IMG/VR virus record: IMGVR_UViG_3300023297_000011
Span: 1 to 54,037 of that record
Length of the DNA stretch: 54,037 nt
Strand: one strand, 5' to 3'
Source: a virus
Part shown: positions 1 through 7,434 of the stretch, one piece after another
How the letters are laid out: each line of letters starts with the position of its first letter
Position numbering within the stretch: position 1 is the first letter of the stretch
The notes under the pieces: generated by a model
Seen by the model: the letters and a program-made list of their open reading frames with translations, nothing else
Databases searched by the model: none
What the model was told of the DNA's origin: nothing
Translations under genes and position numbers: made by a program

Positions 1-161
1 GCCACTGTTTTGGTCGCCACTGTTTTGGTAGCCACTGTTTCGGTCGCCACTGTTTCGGTCGCCACTGTTTCGGTAGCCACTGTTTAGGTCGCCACTGTTT
101 TGGTCGCCACTGTTTTGGTAGCCACTGTTTCGGTCGCCACTGTTTAGGTCGCCACTGTTTC
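1..161. repeat. 15-bp tandem repeat tract, left end
   Basis: Ten full 15-bp units of GCCACTGTTTNGGTM (N = T, C or A; M = C or A) plus a partial eleventh. Only positions 11 and 15 vary, which changes residues 1 and 2 of the encoded pentapeptide. Variants follow a higher-order order of about six units (90 bp), shared with the right-end tract at 53920-54037. Confidence 0.95.
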
Positions 162-480
162 TAATTCCAGAATTACCTCCGCCAGTATTTGCTAATATTA
201 AAAGTTCGTTCCACGTAATTTCTTTAATTATTGTTATTTTAGAACACACACATTTGTCGTCTCCTTTTTTGATATTGCCAAACATCTCAACAAGGGCAAT
301 TTTGTTTTTGGGGTCAAATGAATAATAATTAAAACAATCAGCAATTTTTTCACAAGCATGAAATCCAGAATCACACAAACCTATACCGCCATTGTGTGTA
401 TATGTTTTTCCAATCTTGTACTGAAATTCTCTACATTTCCAATTAGCATTAAAAACTTTATAAGCTGTAATCTTTTTCAT
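1..480 (-). CDS. DUF7666-like pentapeptide-repeat protein, N-terminal part (crosses window edge)
   Basis: The ATG is at 478-480 and the frame stays open to position 1. The N-terminal ~110 residues (starting [10 protein letters not shown], with GFHAC and a CVCSKI stretch) resemble the DUF7666 head domain seen in phage and bacterial proteins. After about residue 105 the chain becomes five-residue repeats of the form (D/Y)(Q/R/L)NSG that run off the window. The matching C-terminal domain lies at 53590-54037, so one gene spans the circle junction. Biochemical role unknown; the family resemblance is from memory, the repeat and the open frame are seen directly. Confidence 0.85.
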   Translation of the reverse strand, partial: MKKITAYKVFNANWKCREFQYKIGKTYTHNGGIGLCDSGFHACEKIADCFNYYSFDPKNKIALVEMFGNIKKGDDKCVCSKITIIKEITWNELLILANTGGGNSGIRNSGDLNSGDRNSGYQNSGDQNSGDLNSGYRNSGDRNSGDRNSGYQNSGDQNSG

Positions 481-497
481 AGTTTTTATTTATTTAT

Positions 498-2432
498 TTA
501 TTCAATTCTTAAAGTTTTGTCTTTTGCTGATACATAAAGGTTAATAACCTGTGATTTAGTTTTTGGAATAGAGGTAACCGCCTCGGCGTTGTCAATCCAG
601 ATAGGAGCTTCAGTATTGAAGTGTTTTGATATCGCATTAATACAATCAATACCTGCCTGAATGGTCCGGGCGTGGTTTAGATCACTCCAAGGGACACCAT
701 TGTATAATAAAGTGCAATCTTCTTCCTCACCTCCATTGACGAGCTTCTTAAACATCCTGAATTTTACAGTTGTGAACATTGAAGCTATTTTAGATTCTAC
801 TAATTCCATGTAGGCTTTATTGAATTGCTCAATCAGGAATTCATCTTTTTCAGAGTTGGCTAGTTCTTGAGAAAGTGTTTTTCTTTGCTCCATTAATTCC
901 TGAATTCTTGCTGCTGCATCCTTGTTGATTTTTGCTATTTGCAAGTTACTATTAACATTGTTGATTTCCAACTGAATATGTTTTCTAACATCATTAAGTG
1001 CTGAATTATCAGCCTGTTCTGGCACCTTTAATGATTCCTCCTTAGCTTGAATTTCTTTTTTAATAGATTGGTACTCTGTATTTGATTCTAAGAGTAAGTC
1101 AATGTTAATTTCAGGGATTACTTCTTTCTCAACTGGCTCGACTGCTACTGACGGGAATAATCTTTCAATTTCTTTCTTGTTCTCCTCGATTTTACCCAAT
1201 ATATTTTTTTGCCTTTCAGCCATTCGAATTCCTTCAGCCTTAATGTTGTTGATTTTTCGAACTTGATTAGCATTGAAATTCTTTTGCATTTCTGCGCGTT
1301 CTTCTTCGATATCACCAGGTTCTAATTCTCGATTACAAGTAGGGCAAACAAATTTAGATTCATCAATTGTTAATACCTTGTCAGTTTCAGTATCATATTC
1401 CTTTCGTTTCTTGTCAAGGTCAGTATTAAGTGAATCAACCTGAACTAAATATTGTACATTTTCCTTTCCAAGTAAATCAATGGTTTGCTGATTAGACTTA
1501 ACGGTTTGGTCAGCCGATGCCCTTTCTCTTTTTACTTTATCAACTTTCTCGTTTTCATCAAACTCAACCTGGTTTTTAACTCTGTGGAGGTCGCGCTTGA
1601 GTCCTGAAATTACATCCAATTTATCAGTGTAGCCTTTATTTAACGTTTTAAATTGCTCTGCCACCTGGAATATGTCATTGTCAGCAGCCTTCAATTTAAC
1701 CTCTAATTTGACTAATTCACCTTTAAGTAAAGTTTCGTCAATCCCTTCAGTGATATTATTGTTATTTTCATCAATCCGGGGCTGAATAGTGGCAAGTTGT
1801 TCTTTAACCTTTCGTTTCTGAGCGTTTAGTTGGTCCTTATAACCTTTAATTGATTTCTTTTCGATGATCTCAACCAATTCTGCAAACCGGTTATCTGTTG
1901 CGGCTACATCGGCATAAGAAATACTACCGGCCATCTTAATAAGCGAGTCTCTTCGTTCGTTCCATTTTAGAACATCATTGAAATAAAGAGGGGATGTTAT
2001 CAGCTTAAAAGTTGTTTCGTTAATAATTTCGCCAATGATTTTTGAGTATTCCTTGTCAGGTTTTGGCACACCATCAACTGTATAATCGGTTGTGTTACCT
2101 GTAAATACAGCACCTTCCTCACCTCGTTTCTTAACCCACTTCTCTTTTAACGTCCGGGTAAGTACCATTGTTTCCCCATCGACTAATAAAACTCCCTCAA
2201 CTTCGTGTTCAATGTCTGATATCTCAACATTATTTGAGTCAAGGGTTTTAATACCAAAGTCTTTTTTATCCTGAGAATTCTTACCAAACAGGAGCCAGGT
2301 GAAGGCATCGAAGATAGTAGTTTTGAACGTAGCGTTATCGCCATAGATATTAGTGATTCCTGAAAAGTTAACCTCAAGGTTTTTAGCACCCTTAAAGTTT
2401 CTTAGTTTAAGTGATTGTAATTTTACATTCAT
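498..2432 (-). CDS. SbcC/Rad50-like AAA ATPase with zinc hook
   Basis: This 644-residue protein has an ABC/SMC-type head split by coiled coil. The N-terminal P-loop region is GDNATFKTT (residues 31-39), followed by an FDAFTWLLFGK segment typical of phage SbcC-like proteins. A zinc-hook motif CPTC lies near residue 360 with heptad-rich coiled coil on both sides. The C-terminal half has the returning head with VPWSDLNHART and a WIDNAE Walker-B-like stretch. Such proteins act in DNA end processing or recombination, which fits the Bet annealase further along the same transcript. Oddity: the Gly normally before the P-loop Lys is Phe. It ends 17 bp before the DUF7666-like gene. Confidence 0.88.
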   Translation of the reverse strand: MNVKLQSLKLRNFKGAKNLEVNFSGITNIYGDNATFKTTIFDAFTWLLFGKNSQDKKDFGIKTLDSNNVEISDIEHEVEGVLLVDGETMVLTRTLKEKWVKKRGEEGAVFTGNTTDYTVDGVPKPDKEYSKIIGEIINETTFKLITSPLYFNDVLKWNERRDSLIKMAGSISYADVAATDNRFAELVEIIEKKSIKGYKDQLNAQKRKVKEQLATIQPRIDENNNNITEGIDETLLKGELVKLEVKLKAADNDIFQVAEQFKTLNKGYTDKLDVISGLKRDLHRVKNQVEFDENEKVDKVKRERASADQTVKSNQQTIDLLGKENVQYLVQVDSLNTDLDKKRKEYDTETDKVLTIDESKFVCPTCNRELEPGDIEEERAEMQKNFNANQVRKINNIKAEGIRMAERQKNILGKIEENKKEIERLFPSVAVEPVEKEVIPEINIDLLLESNTEYQSIKKEIQAKEESLKVPEQADNSALNDVRKHIQLEINNVNSNLQIAKINKDAAARIQELMEQRKTLSQELANSEKDEFLIEQFNKAYMELVESKIASMFTTVKFRMFKKLVNGGEEEDCTLLYNGVPWSDLNHARTIQAGIDCINAISKHFNTEAPIWIDNAEAVTSIPKTKSQVINLYVSAKDKTLRIE

Positions 2433-2433
2433 T

Positions 2434-2670
2434 TTAGTCGTTGTTTAAAGGTGGATTTACACTTACCATTTTCATTAGCTCGGAATTCGAGTTTTTAAGG
2501 GCTTCAATAGCTTTTTCAGACTTAGTGATAGTTTCCATCCGGTCATTACGGATATTCTGAAACAATGCAGAAATAATCTCATTCTGATTCACGTTAGGGA
2601 ATTTTAGTATTCTACTGGTCGTTTCTTTTATGAGATCAGCTTGCTCATTAATTACTTTATCGTCTTCCAT
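2434..2670 (-). CDS. small acidic protein, unknown
   Basis: A 78-residue, mostly helical, charged protein with no recognised domain. It ends one base before the SbcC-like ATPase start region, so the two are probably translated together. Function unknown. Confidence 0.65.
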   Translation of the reverse strand: MEDDKVINEQADLIKETTSRILKFPNVNQNEIISALFQNIRNDRMETITKSEKAIEALKNSNSELMKMVSVNPPLNND

Positions 2671-2678
2671 TATTATTG

Positions 2679-2861
2679 TTAGTTTATTATTTCTGGTTTT
2701 AGTTTTTTATAGCTCCGCATAAACATTGCAGAGTAGGGTTCTTTCATTTTCTTGAACCTCTTTAATTCGAGTTCGCCAACAAAGCTGCCTGGTGAATACT
2801 CCCCAAAGAAGAACATTGAAAGCCATTTTATTTTTCCTTTTTTAATAATTGGTGCTGCCAT
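2679..2861 (-). CDS. small basic protein, unknown
   Basis: 60 residues, Lys-rich with a hydrophobic aromatic patch (WLSMFFFGEY). It is preceded by the A-rich leader TTAAAAAACTAC that recurs before many genes of this block. Not recognised. Confidence 0.6.
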   Translation of the reverse strand: MAAPIIKKGKIKWLSMFFFGEYSPGSFVGELELKRFKKMKEPYSAMFMRSYKKLKPEIIN

Positions 2862-2880
2862 TGTAGTAGTTTTTTAATAA

Positions 2881-2907
2881 AAGGGTAGGCTCCTTACACC
2901 TACCCTT
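2881..2907 (-). terminator. hairpin, candidate leftward terminator
   Basis: Perfect 9-bp inverted repeat AAGGGTAGG / CCTACCCTT with a 9-nt loop. On the minus strand the stem is followed by TTTATT. It lies between the 40-residue membrane peptide gene and the 2861 gene. Confidence 0.6.
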
Positions 2908-2915
2908 AATAGTAG

Positions 2916-3038
2916 TTAATTGAAAATAATAATTAAGATTACTACGAATACAAAAACTATTAATAAGCCTTTGATTAAATTTTCAGCGTCTTTTTCTGAT
3001 TTTTGTTTCTTCTCTGAATTGTAATAAGGATGTTTCAT
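2916..3038 (-). CDS. small single-pass membrane protein
   Basis: A 40-residue ORF: a charged N-terminus (MKHPYYNSEKKQ) followed by one strongly hydrophobic segment (GLLIVFVFVVILIIIF) and a short tail. It starts about 25 bp past a TATGTTTG box (3063-3070, minus strand) and lies just downstream of the tmRNA. Function unknown. Confidence 0.55.
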   Translation of the reverse strand: MKHPYYNSEKKQKSEKDAENLIKGLLIVFVFVVILIIIFN

Positions 3039-3070
3039 AATATCTTTGTTTTAAATAAACTTCAAACATA

Positions 3071-3090
3071 CCCCCGAATCGCTCCGGGGG
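3071..3090 (-). terminator. GC-rich hairpin at the 3' side of the tmRNA coding piece
   Basis: Perfect CCCCCG / CGGGGG stem with an 8-nt loop, six bases after the tag stop codon. There is no clean U-tract after it (UAUGUUUG), so it may be helix H5 or a processing or stability element of the tmRNA piece rather than a terminator. Confidence 0.5.
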
Positions 3091-3385
3091 CTCCAATTAC
3101 GCTGCTACTTTAGCTTCATAACCGAAAATATTTACTGTTTTGCCTGTTATGGCTGTTAACCCTCCGTTATACTACTTCCCTGCCTGTCAAAAACCAGTCA
3201 GCCCCGGAAGTATAGTTTTGTTTATTGCGCCATGTCCCATACTAATAGAGGAGCTACAAGCAACCTAACTATACTCATTTCTAATCGGCACGACTAAAGG
3301 CGATCACTAATCAATCCTTTAGCTTAATGTGGAGCTGGCGGGATTCGAACCCGCGTCCAAACAGTATTTCAAATAACATCAAAAG
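3091..3385 (-). ncRNA. ssrA: circularly permuted (two-piece) tmRNA
   Basis: Reading the minus strand, the acceptor half comes first. It has a T-arm at 3354-3338 (stem GCGGG/CCCGC, loop TTCGAAT), then acceptor strand CAGCUCC at 3337-3331 and discriminator A at 3330. After a 124-nt spacer comes the 5' half: GGGGCUG at 3205-3199 pairs with CAGCUCC over 7 bp including G3-U70, the alanine identity pair. It continues with GGUUUUUGACA, close to the tmRNA D-loop consensus GGNTTCGACA. The tag frame starts at GGC (3144) and reads GKTVNIFGYEAKVAA followed by UAA (3099-3097). A P2-like pairing AGUAU/AUACU joins 3173-3169 to 3367-3363. CCA is not encoded. tmRNA rescues stalled ribosomes with SmpB; no smpB gene is visible, so host SmpB would be used. 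The acceptor-piece 5' end is not determined. Confidence 0.88.
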
Positions 3386-3390
3386 GTCGT

Positions 3391-3485
3391 ACCGGATAAG
3401 GGATTGAACCTTATTAGCCCATAGGTTTAGGATTTTGCCAGTGTGATTTCTCTCCTGGGACTTATCCTTTCCTACTGCTTCCGGT
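3391..3485 (-). ncRNA. structured T-loop / pseudoknot domain upstream of tmRNA acceptor piece
   Basis: A 95-nt fold closed by ACCGGA (3485-3480) with UCCGGU (3396-3391). Next to that stem is a tRNA-like T-arm, UAAGG/CCUUA with loop UUCAAUC (3413-3397). Inside, AGGAU (3468-3464) pairs with AUCCU (3433-3429), and CCCA (3459-3456) can pair with UGGG (3421-3418), an H-type pseudoknot order. I could not fit a full tRNA: no convincing D- or anticodon arm. It may be part of the tmRNA precursor or acceptor piece, or a separate RNA. Confidence 0.5.
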
Positions 3486-3688
3486 GGGTAATAGAACTAT
3501 AAAAAACAATCTGCCTTGCCAAGGAGTAACTAGATTAGGCTGTCTGTAAAGACCATGACACTAATTTCATTACTAATCCATCTAAACTATCACTTCGGCT
3601 TATGAAATAACCATAAGGTGCTTCGAGAACCCATTAACCCAACTTTATTCGTTACTGTTTAGCTTCATCAGATTGAATCTTCAATATT
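3486..3688 (-). other. non-coding structured stretch
   Basis: About 200 bases without a convincing ORF. It contains a perfect 6-bp hairpin CTTATG/CATAAG with a 7-nt loop (3599-3617) and a CCTT-GGC-AAGG hairpin, suggesting more structured RNA upstream of the tmRNA. No further tRNA could be confirmed. Confidence 0.4.
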
Positions 3689-3925
3689 TTAATGAACTTT
3701 TGCTATCCTTCGTTTTTTAGCCAACCTGTTTTGTTGGGCATAGTTCATTACTGTGTGCTTTCTTGGTACAAATTCAGGATTGCCGCCACCCATAAATACT
3801 TGATGTGTTGCCATGCCATTTGCAGATTCTGCATTCATTCCTCCGACCATAAACATAGCCATTAACATTTTAAATAATCCTAATTTAGGATTTCCTGTTT
3901 GTTTTTTAATATTACCTGATTTCAT
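3689..3925 (-). CDS. small Met/Gly-rich protein, unknown
   Basis: 78 residues with a basic N-terminus, a short Met-rich hydrophobic stretch (LFKMLMAMFMVGGM) and a basic C-terminus (RLAKKRRIAKVH). It is the first gene after the terminator at 3959-3988 and is directly upstream of the structured RNA/tmRNA region. Function unknown. Confidence 0.6.
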   Translation of the reverse strand: MKSGNIKKQTGNPKLGLFKMLMAMFMVGGMNAESANGMATHQVFMGGGNPEFVPRKHTVMNYAQQNRLAKKRRIAKVH

Positions 3926-3958
3926 TTTATTATAAATTTACATTAATAATTTCTTTTT

Positions 3959-3988
3959 AAAAGGGAGGTTATAGTTTTCCTCCCTTTT
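3959..3988. terminator. bidirectional-type intrinsic terminator
   Basis: AAAAGGGAGG / CCTCCCTTTT, a perfect 10-bp stem with a 10-nt loop. It gives a U-run on either strand and lies 36 bp after the stop of the KilA-N gene, so it probably ends the early leftward operon before the tmRNA region. Confidence 0.8.
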
Positions 3989-4024
3989 TAGGCTTAATCA
4001 ACTACTTGGCTCTTCTCTCTACTT

Positions 4025-4891
4025 TTAAGCCCTTTTTTTATCTTGCAAAAATTGCCTCCAATTATTTTTTATAAAATACCTACCCTTACGTTCGACTAAA
4101 ACACCCCTTTTGATTGCTTCATTAAAAGTTGTCACAATCATAGCCCTACCTTTCTCTGTCCATCGCAAGGTTATTTTAGTGCCTGTTTCTCCTGTATTGG
4201 TATCTTTTATGTAGGTATGAGTATGTGGTTTTGCGTAACCATGCCCCTGAAATTGTGCAGTTAATGAATATTCTTCGCCTGTTTTACGAATGATTTTAAG
4301 CTCTTTTAGTAGCCTATTTAAAATAACGGCAGACATATTAAGTTGGGATGCAATTGTAGTTACTGTATGTTCAGAATTGGCCTGCAATACACTTTCGCAG
4401 TATTCAGCCTTAGGTGAAAGTTCGGCGATTGCTGTTTTATCAATTTGTGTTTGAACTAAAAGCCTTTCATTTTCTGCCCTCTCTTTTTTTAGATTTGTGG
4501 CAATCTCAATTAATAAATCAGGATTATTGGCGATATTTTCTAAAGTATCAGTAGTGGCAGTCAATCCGTGTTTTAATAATTCTTTGACATGGTTGTTGCA
4601 CCATAAATAAAATTCAGGAGATAACCATTGTGCAAATAAAAGCATGGCATCTTCTTGCATCCATGTGCCGGGATTATTGCCGCCATTCACAACTCTCACA
4701 ATATCAGCCAATAGGCATTTTTGCCCACTGGCAATTGCATGAATCAATGTATCTGACTGCTCAGTTCTTAACCAATCTTTAGGTGTTTTGCCGAATGATT
4801 TAGCCATTTCGGTAGCATTAGCCATTACCTTACCATCATTATTGATAAAGGTAACAAATGAATTATTAAATTTATAGGCTATTTGTTTCAT
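4025..4891 (-). CDS. KilA-N domain / phage antirepressor
   Basis: 288 residues in two parts. The N-terminal ~110 residues carry a KilA-N-type DNA-binding domain (NATEMAKSFGKTPKDWLR, then TWMQEDAMLLFAQWLSPEF). After a helical linker the C-terminal half resembles the phage antirepressor KilAC/ANT domain (LSPKAEYCESVL, TIASQLNMSAVILNRLLKEL). Known relatives interfere with repressors or control early genes. It overlaps the upstream 75-residue gene by 4 bp and lies in one operon with the XRE gene at 5189-5383, which suggests a regulatory module. It is terminated at 3959-3988. Confidence 0.88.
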   Translation of the reverse strand: MKQIAYKFNNSFVTFINNDGKVMANATEMAKSFGKTPKDWLRTEQSDTLIHAIASGQKCLLADIVRVVNGGNNPGTWMQEDAMLLFAQWLSPEFYLWCNNHVKELLKHGLTATTDTLENIANNPDLLIEIATNLKKERAENERLLVQTQIDKTAIAELSPKAEYCESVLQANSEHTVTTIASQLNMSAVILNRLLKELKIIRKTGEEYSLTAQFQGHGYAKPHTHTYIKDTNTGETGTKITLRWTEKGRAMIVTTFNEAIKRGVLVERKGRYFIKNNWRQFLQDKKRA

Positions 4892-5115
4892 GGCAATGTG
4901 ATTTTTTTAGTTTTAACAGGGAATAATTCTTGTGCCGACCGTCCAGGTATAATACTTGCAATTACCTTGCGCTTTATGACAGGCACTTGTCGCCAATCCG
5001 AAACATAATGAGCTGCCCTGTTTTCAGATACAAGGCACCTTTCTTTAACCCTTGCGCGAAACCATCCTTTAGTATTAGCATCCGGCAGTTTTTTATAATA
5101 TTCAGTTAAATTCAT
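4888..5115 (-). CDS. small basic protein, possibly DNA-binding
   Basis: 75 residues, rich in Arg and Lys, predicted mostly helical (FRARVKERCLVSENRAAHY). It overlaps the KilA-N gene by 4 bp (ATGA), implying coupled translation. No family recognised; position between two regulators suggests a DNA-binding or regulatory role, which is inference. Confidence 0.6.
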   Translation of the reverse strand: MNLTEYYKKLPDANTKGWFRARVKERCLVSENRAAHYVSDWRQVPVIKRKVIASIIPGRSAQELFPVKTKKITLP

Positions 5116-5188
5116 GTTGTTTTTTTAAATGTTATTTTGACACAAATTAAGCATAAAAATTCCACTAATACAAGCGTTTTTATGTGTT

Positions 5189-5383
5189 TTATAACACTTT
5201 TACTGTACCTGACAAGAAATTCAAGAGTTTTTCTAGTGTGCCGACCTGAATATCTGTCTTCCCATTAAGGAACTGAGATATTGCAGCTTCCCGGACACCG
5301 GTTTCTTGTGACATTTTTTTGTTTGTAACATTAGCCCGTTTTTTAGCGGCCGCAAGTTGTTCCCTGAAGTTTATTTTATTCAT
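5189..5383 (-). CDS. XRE-family helix-turn-helix regulator
   Basis: 64 residues forming a minimal HTH_3/XRE domain: helix 1 REQLAAAKKRANVTNKKMSQETG, then the recognition helix region REAAISQFLNGK and IQVGTLEKLLNFL. The length fits a Cro-like single-domain repressor. It is two bases from the start-side neighbour at 5386. Candidate operators are the dyads at 8777-8790 and 8848-8865, but that link is inference. Confidence 0.85.
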   Translation of the reverse strand: MNKINFREQLAAAKKRANVTNKKMSQETGVREAAISQFLNGKTDIQVGTLEKLLNFLSGTVKVL

Positions 5384-5385
5384 GT

Positions 5386-5760
5386 TTAGTTTTTTATAAT
5401 TGTTATGTTTTCAAATTTATCAATGTAGTCGTTTTCTCCAACCAGGAAATCTATTTTGCGATTCCACCGGCGATTCATTAAATCATTCACAACCCATTTG
5501 CCGTCGTATATGCCTCTTTTAGTTCCTGAGACGATTAATGTGTCACCAAAAGCATAGAACTCTTTCAAATCCCTTGAAATCGCTATCCAGCGATGTTTTA
5601 ACGGGTCGTTTTCATCTATTTTTTTACAACTGGCTGTAATTAGCGGCGTATCGTCGCACTGGTTTTCAACTGGATGGTAGCATGTGCCCGTTACATTTAT
5701 TTCATCCTTGTTTTTTACTGTTGAAAAACTAAGGAATAGTATTAGTAGTTTTGTGTTCAT
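5386..5760 (-). CDS. 3D/RlpA-like double-psi beta-barrel protein
   Basis: 124 residues with a short hydrophobic N-terminus (LLILFLSFS), probably an export signal. The body has GTCYHP and then GIYDGKWVVNDLMNRRWNRKIDFLV, which matches the 3D/RlpA double-psi pattern (YxGxWxVxDxMNxRxxxxID). Known relatives bind or cleave peptidoglycan. An exported early protein acting on the envelope is an inference. It ends two bases before the XRE start. Confidence 0.6.
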   Translation of the reverse strand: MNTKLLILFLSFSTVKNKDEINVTGTCYHPVENQCDDTPLITASCKKIDENDPLKHRWIAISRDLKEFYAFGDTLIVSGTKRGIYDGKWVVNDLMNRRWNRKIDFLVGENDYIDKFENITIIKN

Positions 5761-5796
5761 TTTTTTTATGGGCTCAATTGAGTTTTTTACAAAACA

Positions 5797-5982
5797 TTAT
5801 GCTTCCATTAATTCAACTATTTTTTCACCTATGAAAGTAAGCATTTGATTTGCTGTTTCAGTATCTCCCGAATCATGGGCTAAACTACATTCAGTCAATT
5901 TTGGCTCAAGGCAGTTATATAATTTCCCTCCCATTCCTTCTACGAATAGGTAAACTAATTTAAATTGTGTTTCGAATTTCAT
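5797..5982 (-). CDS. small hypothetical protein
   Basis: 61 residues, helical, acidic C-terminus. Preceded by the recurring leader CCATAAAAAATAAAG. Not recognised. Confidence 0.6.
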   Translation of the reverse strand: MKFETQFKLVYLFVEGMGGKLYNCLEPKLTECSLAHDSGDTETANQMLTFIGEKIVELMEA

Positions 5983-5986
5983 ATCT

Positions 5987-6226
5987 TTATTTTTTATGGT
6001 TAGCTGTTTTCATCCAGAACATATCAACATTATAGAATAACAATCCGGCTTTGTTTAACTGATTCACAACCAACTTAGTCATGTTTAACAATTTCTTTTG
6101 GCTCGTGCCATTGTCCTTGGCTAAAATTAAAACATCCAACATTTTTTTACTTTGTTTTGATTTTGAGGACCAGTCATTTTTATCAACGGCCATTCCAATT
6201 TCTAATAATACGTCAGATAGTAACAT
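5987..6226 (-). CDS. small hypothetical protein
   Basis: 79 residues, amphipathic helical pattern, Lys-rich, last residues NHKK. It starts after a CCATAAAAAATAAAAAAC leader and ends four bases before the next gene. Not recognised. Confidence 0.6.
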   Translation of the reverse strand: MLLSDVLLEIGMAVDKNDWSSKSKQSKKMLDVLILAKDNGTSQKKLLNMTKLVVNQLNKAGLLFYNVDMFWMKTANHKK

Positions 6227-6312
6227 GTTTTTTATTTTTTATGGTTAATACACAGCCATTTAAAGCCGTGTTTCATTCATTTAGAAATCGTCAGTTAACC
6301 TGTTTTTTAGCG

Positions 6313-6591
6313 TTAAAGAAGTTCGAAAATGTGTTCACCTGTTGAGTTATCAAAGTAATATTGATTTTTATCAACAGTCAAATAAAATATATTAGTTGCT
6401 GATTCAGAAACATACTGAATTTTTACATTTGCATATTCTTTGCTAGGGATAACAATTTTAGATTCTATTTGATTAACTGTTGTTTGTTTGCTAAAGTCAC
6501 AAAAACTAACTGCAACCTCTTTTGCTTCTTGGAAGTTTGCAACCTCTATTATTGTAACGTAATTTCCGTTAATAATTAAAAATCTTTTCAT
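6313..6591 (-). CDS. small hypothetical protein
   Basis: 92 residues, alternating beta-like pattern (RFLIINGNYVTIIEV, FYLTVDKNQYYFD). It starts four bases after the stop of the 57-residue gene upstream. Not recognised. Confidence 0.65.
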   Translation of the reverse strand: MKRFLIINGNYVTIIEVANFQEAKEVAVSFCDFSKQTTVNQIESKIVIPSKEYANVKIQYVSESATNIFYLTVDKNQYYFDNSTGEHIFELL

Positions 6592-6595
6592 TTTA

Positions 6596-6769
6596 TTAGT
6601 TTTTTATAGTTGTTTTTTTACCGTTCGGTTCTGTTAAAATAAGACTGTTTTCTAATTGTTCAACTTCAATATTATTCAACTGAATGAATGTACTAAATAC
6701 GGTCTGGTGCCATTCTGTTAATGGATTTGCCGATTCAATAAAGCTCTTTAATTCTGAAACTGTTTTCAT
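6596..6769 (-). CDS. 57-residue hypothetical protein
   Basis: Short ORF starting MKTVSELKSFIES at 6769 and ending TTIKN at 6596. Start and stop both sit in the recurring leader context (TATAAAAAACTAAT), and it is packed tightly between neighbours. Not recognised. Confidence 0.6.
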   Translation of the reverse strand: MKTVSELKSFIESANPLTEWHQTVFSTFIQLNNIEVEQLENSLILTEPNGKKTTIKN

Positions 6770-6787
6770 TTGATTAGTTTTTTATGG

Positions 6788-6940
6788 TTAAATAAATATC
6801 TTAAACCAGGACCCGCCGAAAGTCTGAATAAACCAGCCGGAAAAGGTTAAATTATCGTCGTAAAATGAAATTTGAATTTTAATGTTTTTAGAATCAAAAT
6901 TTATATTTTGCTCTAAATCTGTTAAGTATATTTCTGGCAT
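6788..6940 (-). CDS. 50-residue hypothetical protein
   Basis: Short ORF starting MPEIYLTDLEQN at 6940, ending WFKIFI at 6788. It begins after the leader CCTTAAAAAATAATATT and is followed by another copy of the leader. Not recognised. Confidence 0.6.
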   Translation of the reverse strand: MPEIYLTDLEQNINFDSKNIKIQISFYDDNLTFSGWFIQTFGGSWFKIFI

Positions 6941-7021
6941 AATATTATTTTTTAAGGTTTGAACTGGAGGGCTGAAATAAATCCAACCCCGCCGGGCTTC
7001 TCGGCTTAATCCCTTAGCACC

Positions 7022-7249
7022 TTAATTTTTATTAATAGTTTCGTAAACTGAATTTACAAACTCTTTTTTTGTGTCTCCTAATCCGCAAAAAGTGCCAAAT
7101 CCCTTGCTATTAAATTCCATTGCGCCAGGTAAATTTGGGGTTGCTTCGAACTTTCTACCATCAAAGTCAAAATTAAAACTGAATGAATTACCATACAATC
7201 TTTTAACTCTTGTTTCTTTTTTGATTTGTTTTCTGGTTAAAGTTTTCAT
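7022..7249 (-). CDS. small hypothetical protein
   Basis: 75 residues with a basic start (MKTLTRKQIKKETRVKR) and a beta-rich centre. Leader CCTAAAAAAAAGACAAA precedes the ATG. Not recognised. Confidence 0.6.
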   Translation of the reverse strand: MKTLTRKQIKKETRVKRLYGNSFSFNFDFDGRKFEATPNLPGAMEFNSKGFGTFCGLGDTKKEFVNSVYETINKN

Positions 7250-7384
7250 TTTGTCTTTTTTTTAGGTTGATAATTAATAAATTTCACTTTGATTGTTTTT
7301 TAATTCACTAACCTAGTTTTTTATAGCTAATGAATGATATTTAACACATTATTTTTACATTTCATTTATCAGGTTTTTTAAAAA

Positions 7385-7413
7385 CAGGGGCAAATGACCA
7401 ATTTAAACCCCTG
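7385..7413 (-). terminator. intrinsic terminator (leftward)
   Basis: On the minus strand CAGGGG pairs with CCCCTG around a 17-nt loop and is followed directly by UUUUU. It sits 22 bp after the stop of the Cys-rich gene at 7435-7611. The remaining 7250-7434 stretch holds one more copy of the leader motif (TATAAAAAACTAGG) but no ORF longer than 13 codons. Confidence 0.65.
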
Positions 7414-7434
7414 AAACAAAAATGAAAACCTATA

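Noticed and set aside
1-161. CRISPR array
   Set aside because: The 15-bp units abut without spacers and are in frame as a pentapeptide; not direct repeats with unique spacers.
3391-3485. Complete tRNA gene
   Set aside because: T-arm and a 6-bp acceptor-like stem are present but no plausible D-arm or anticodon arm could be drawn in the 95 nt.
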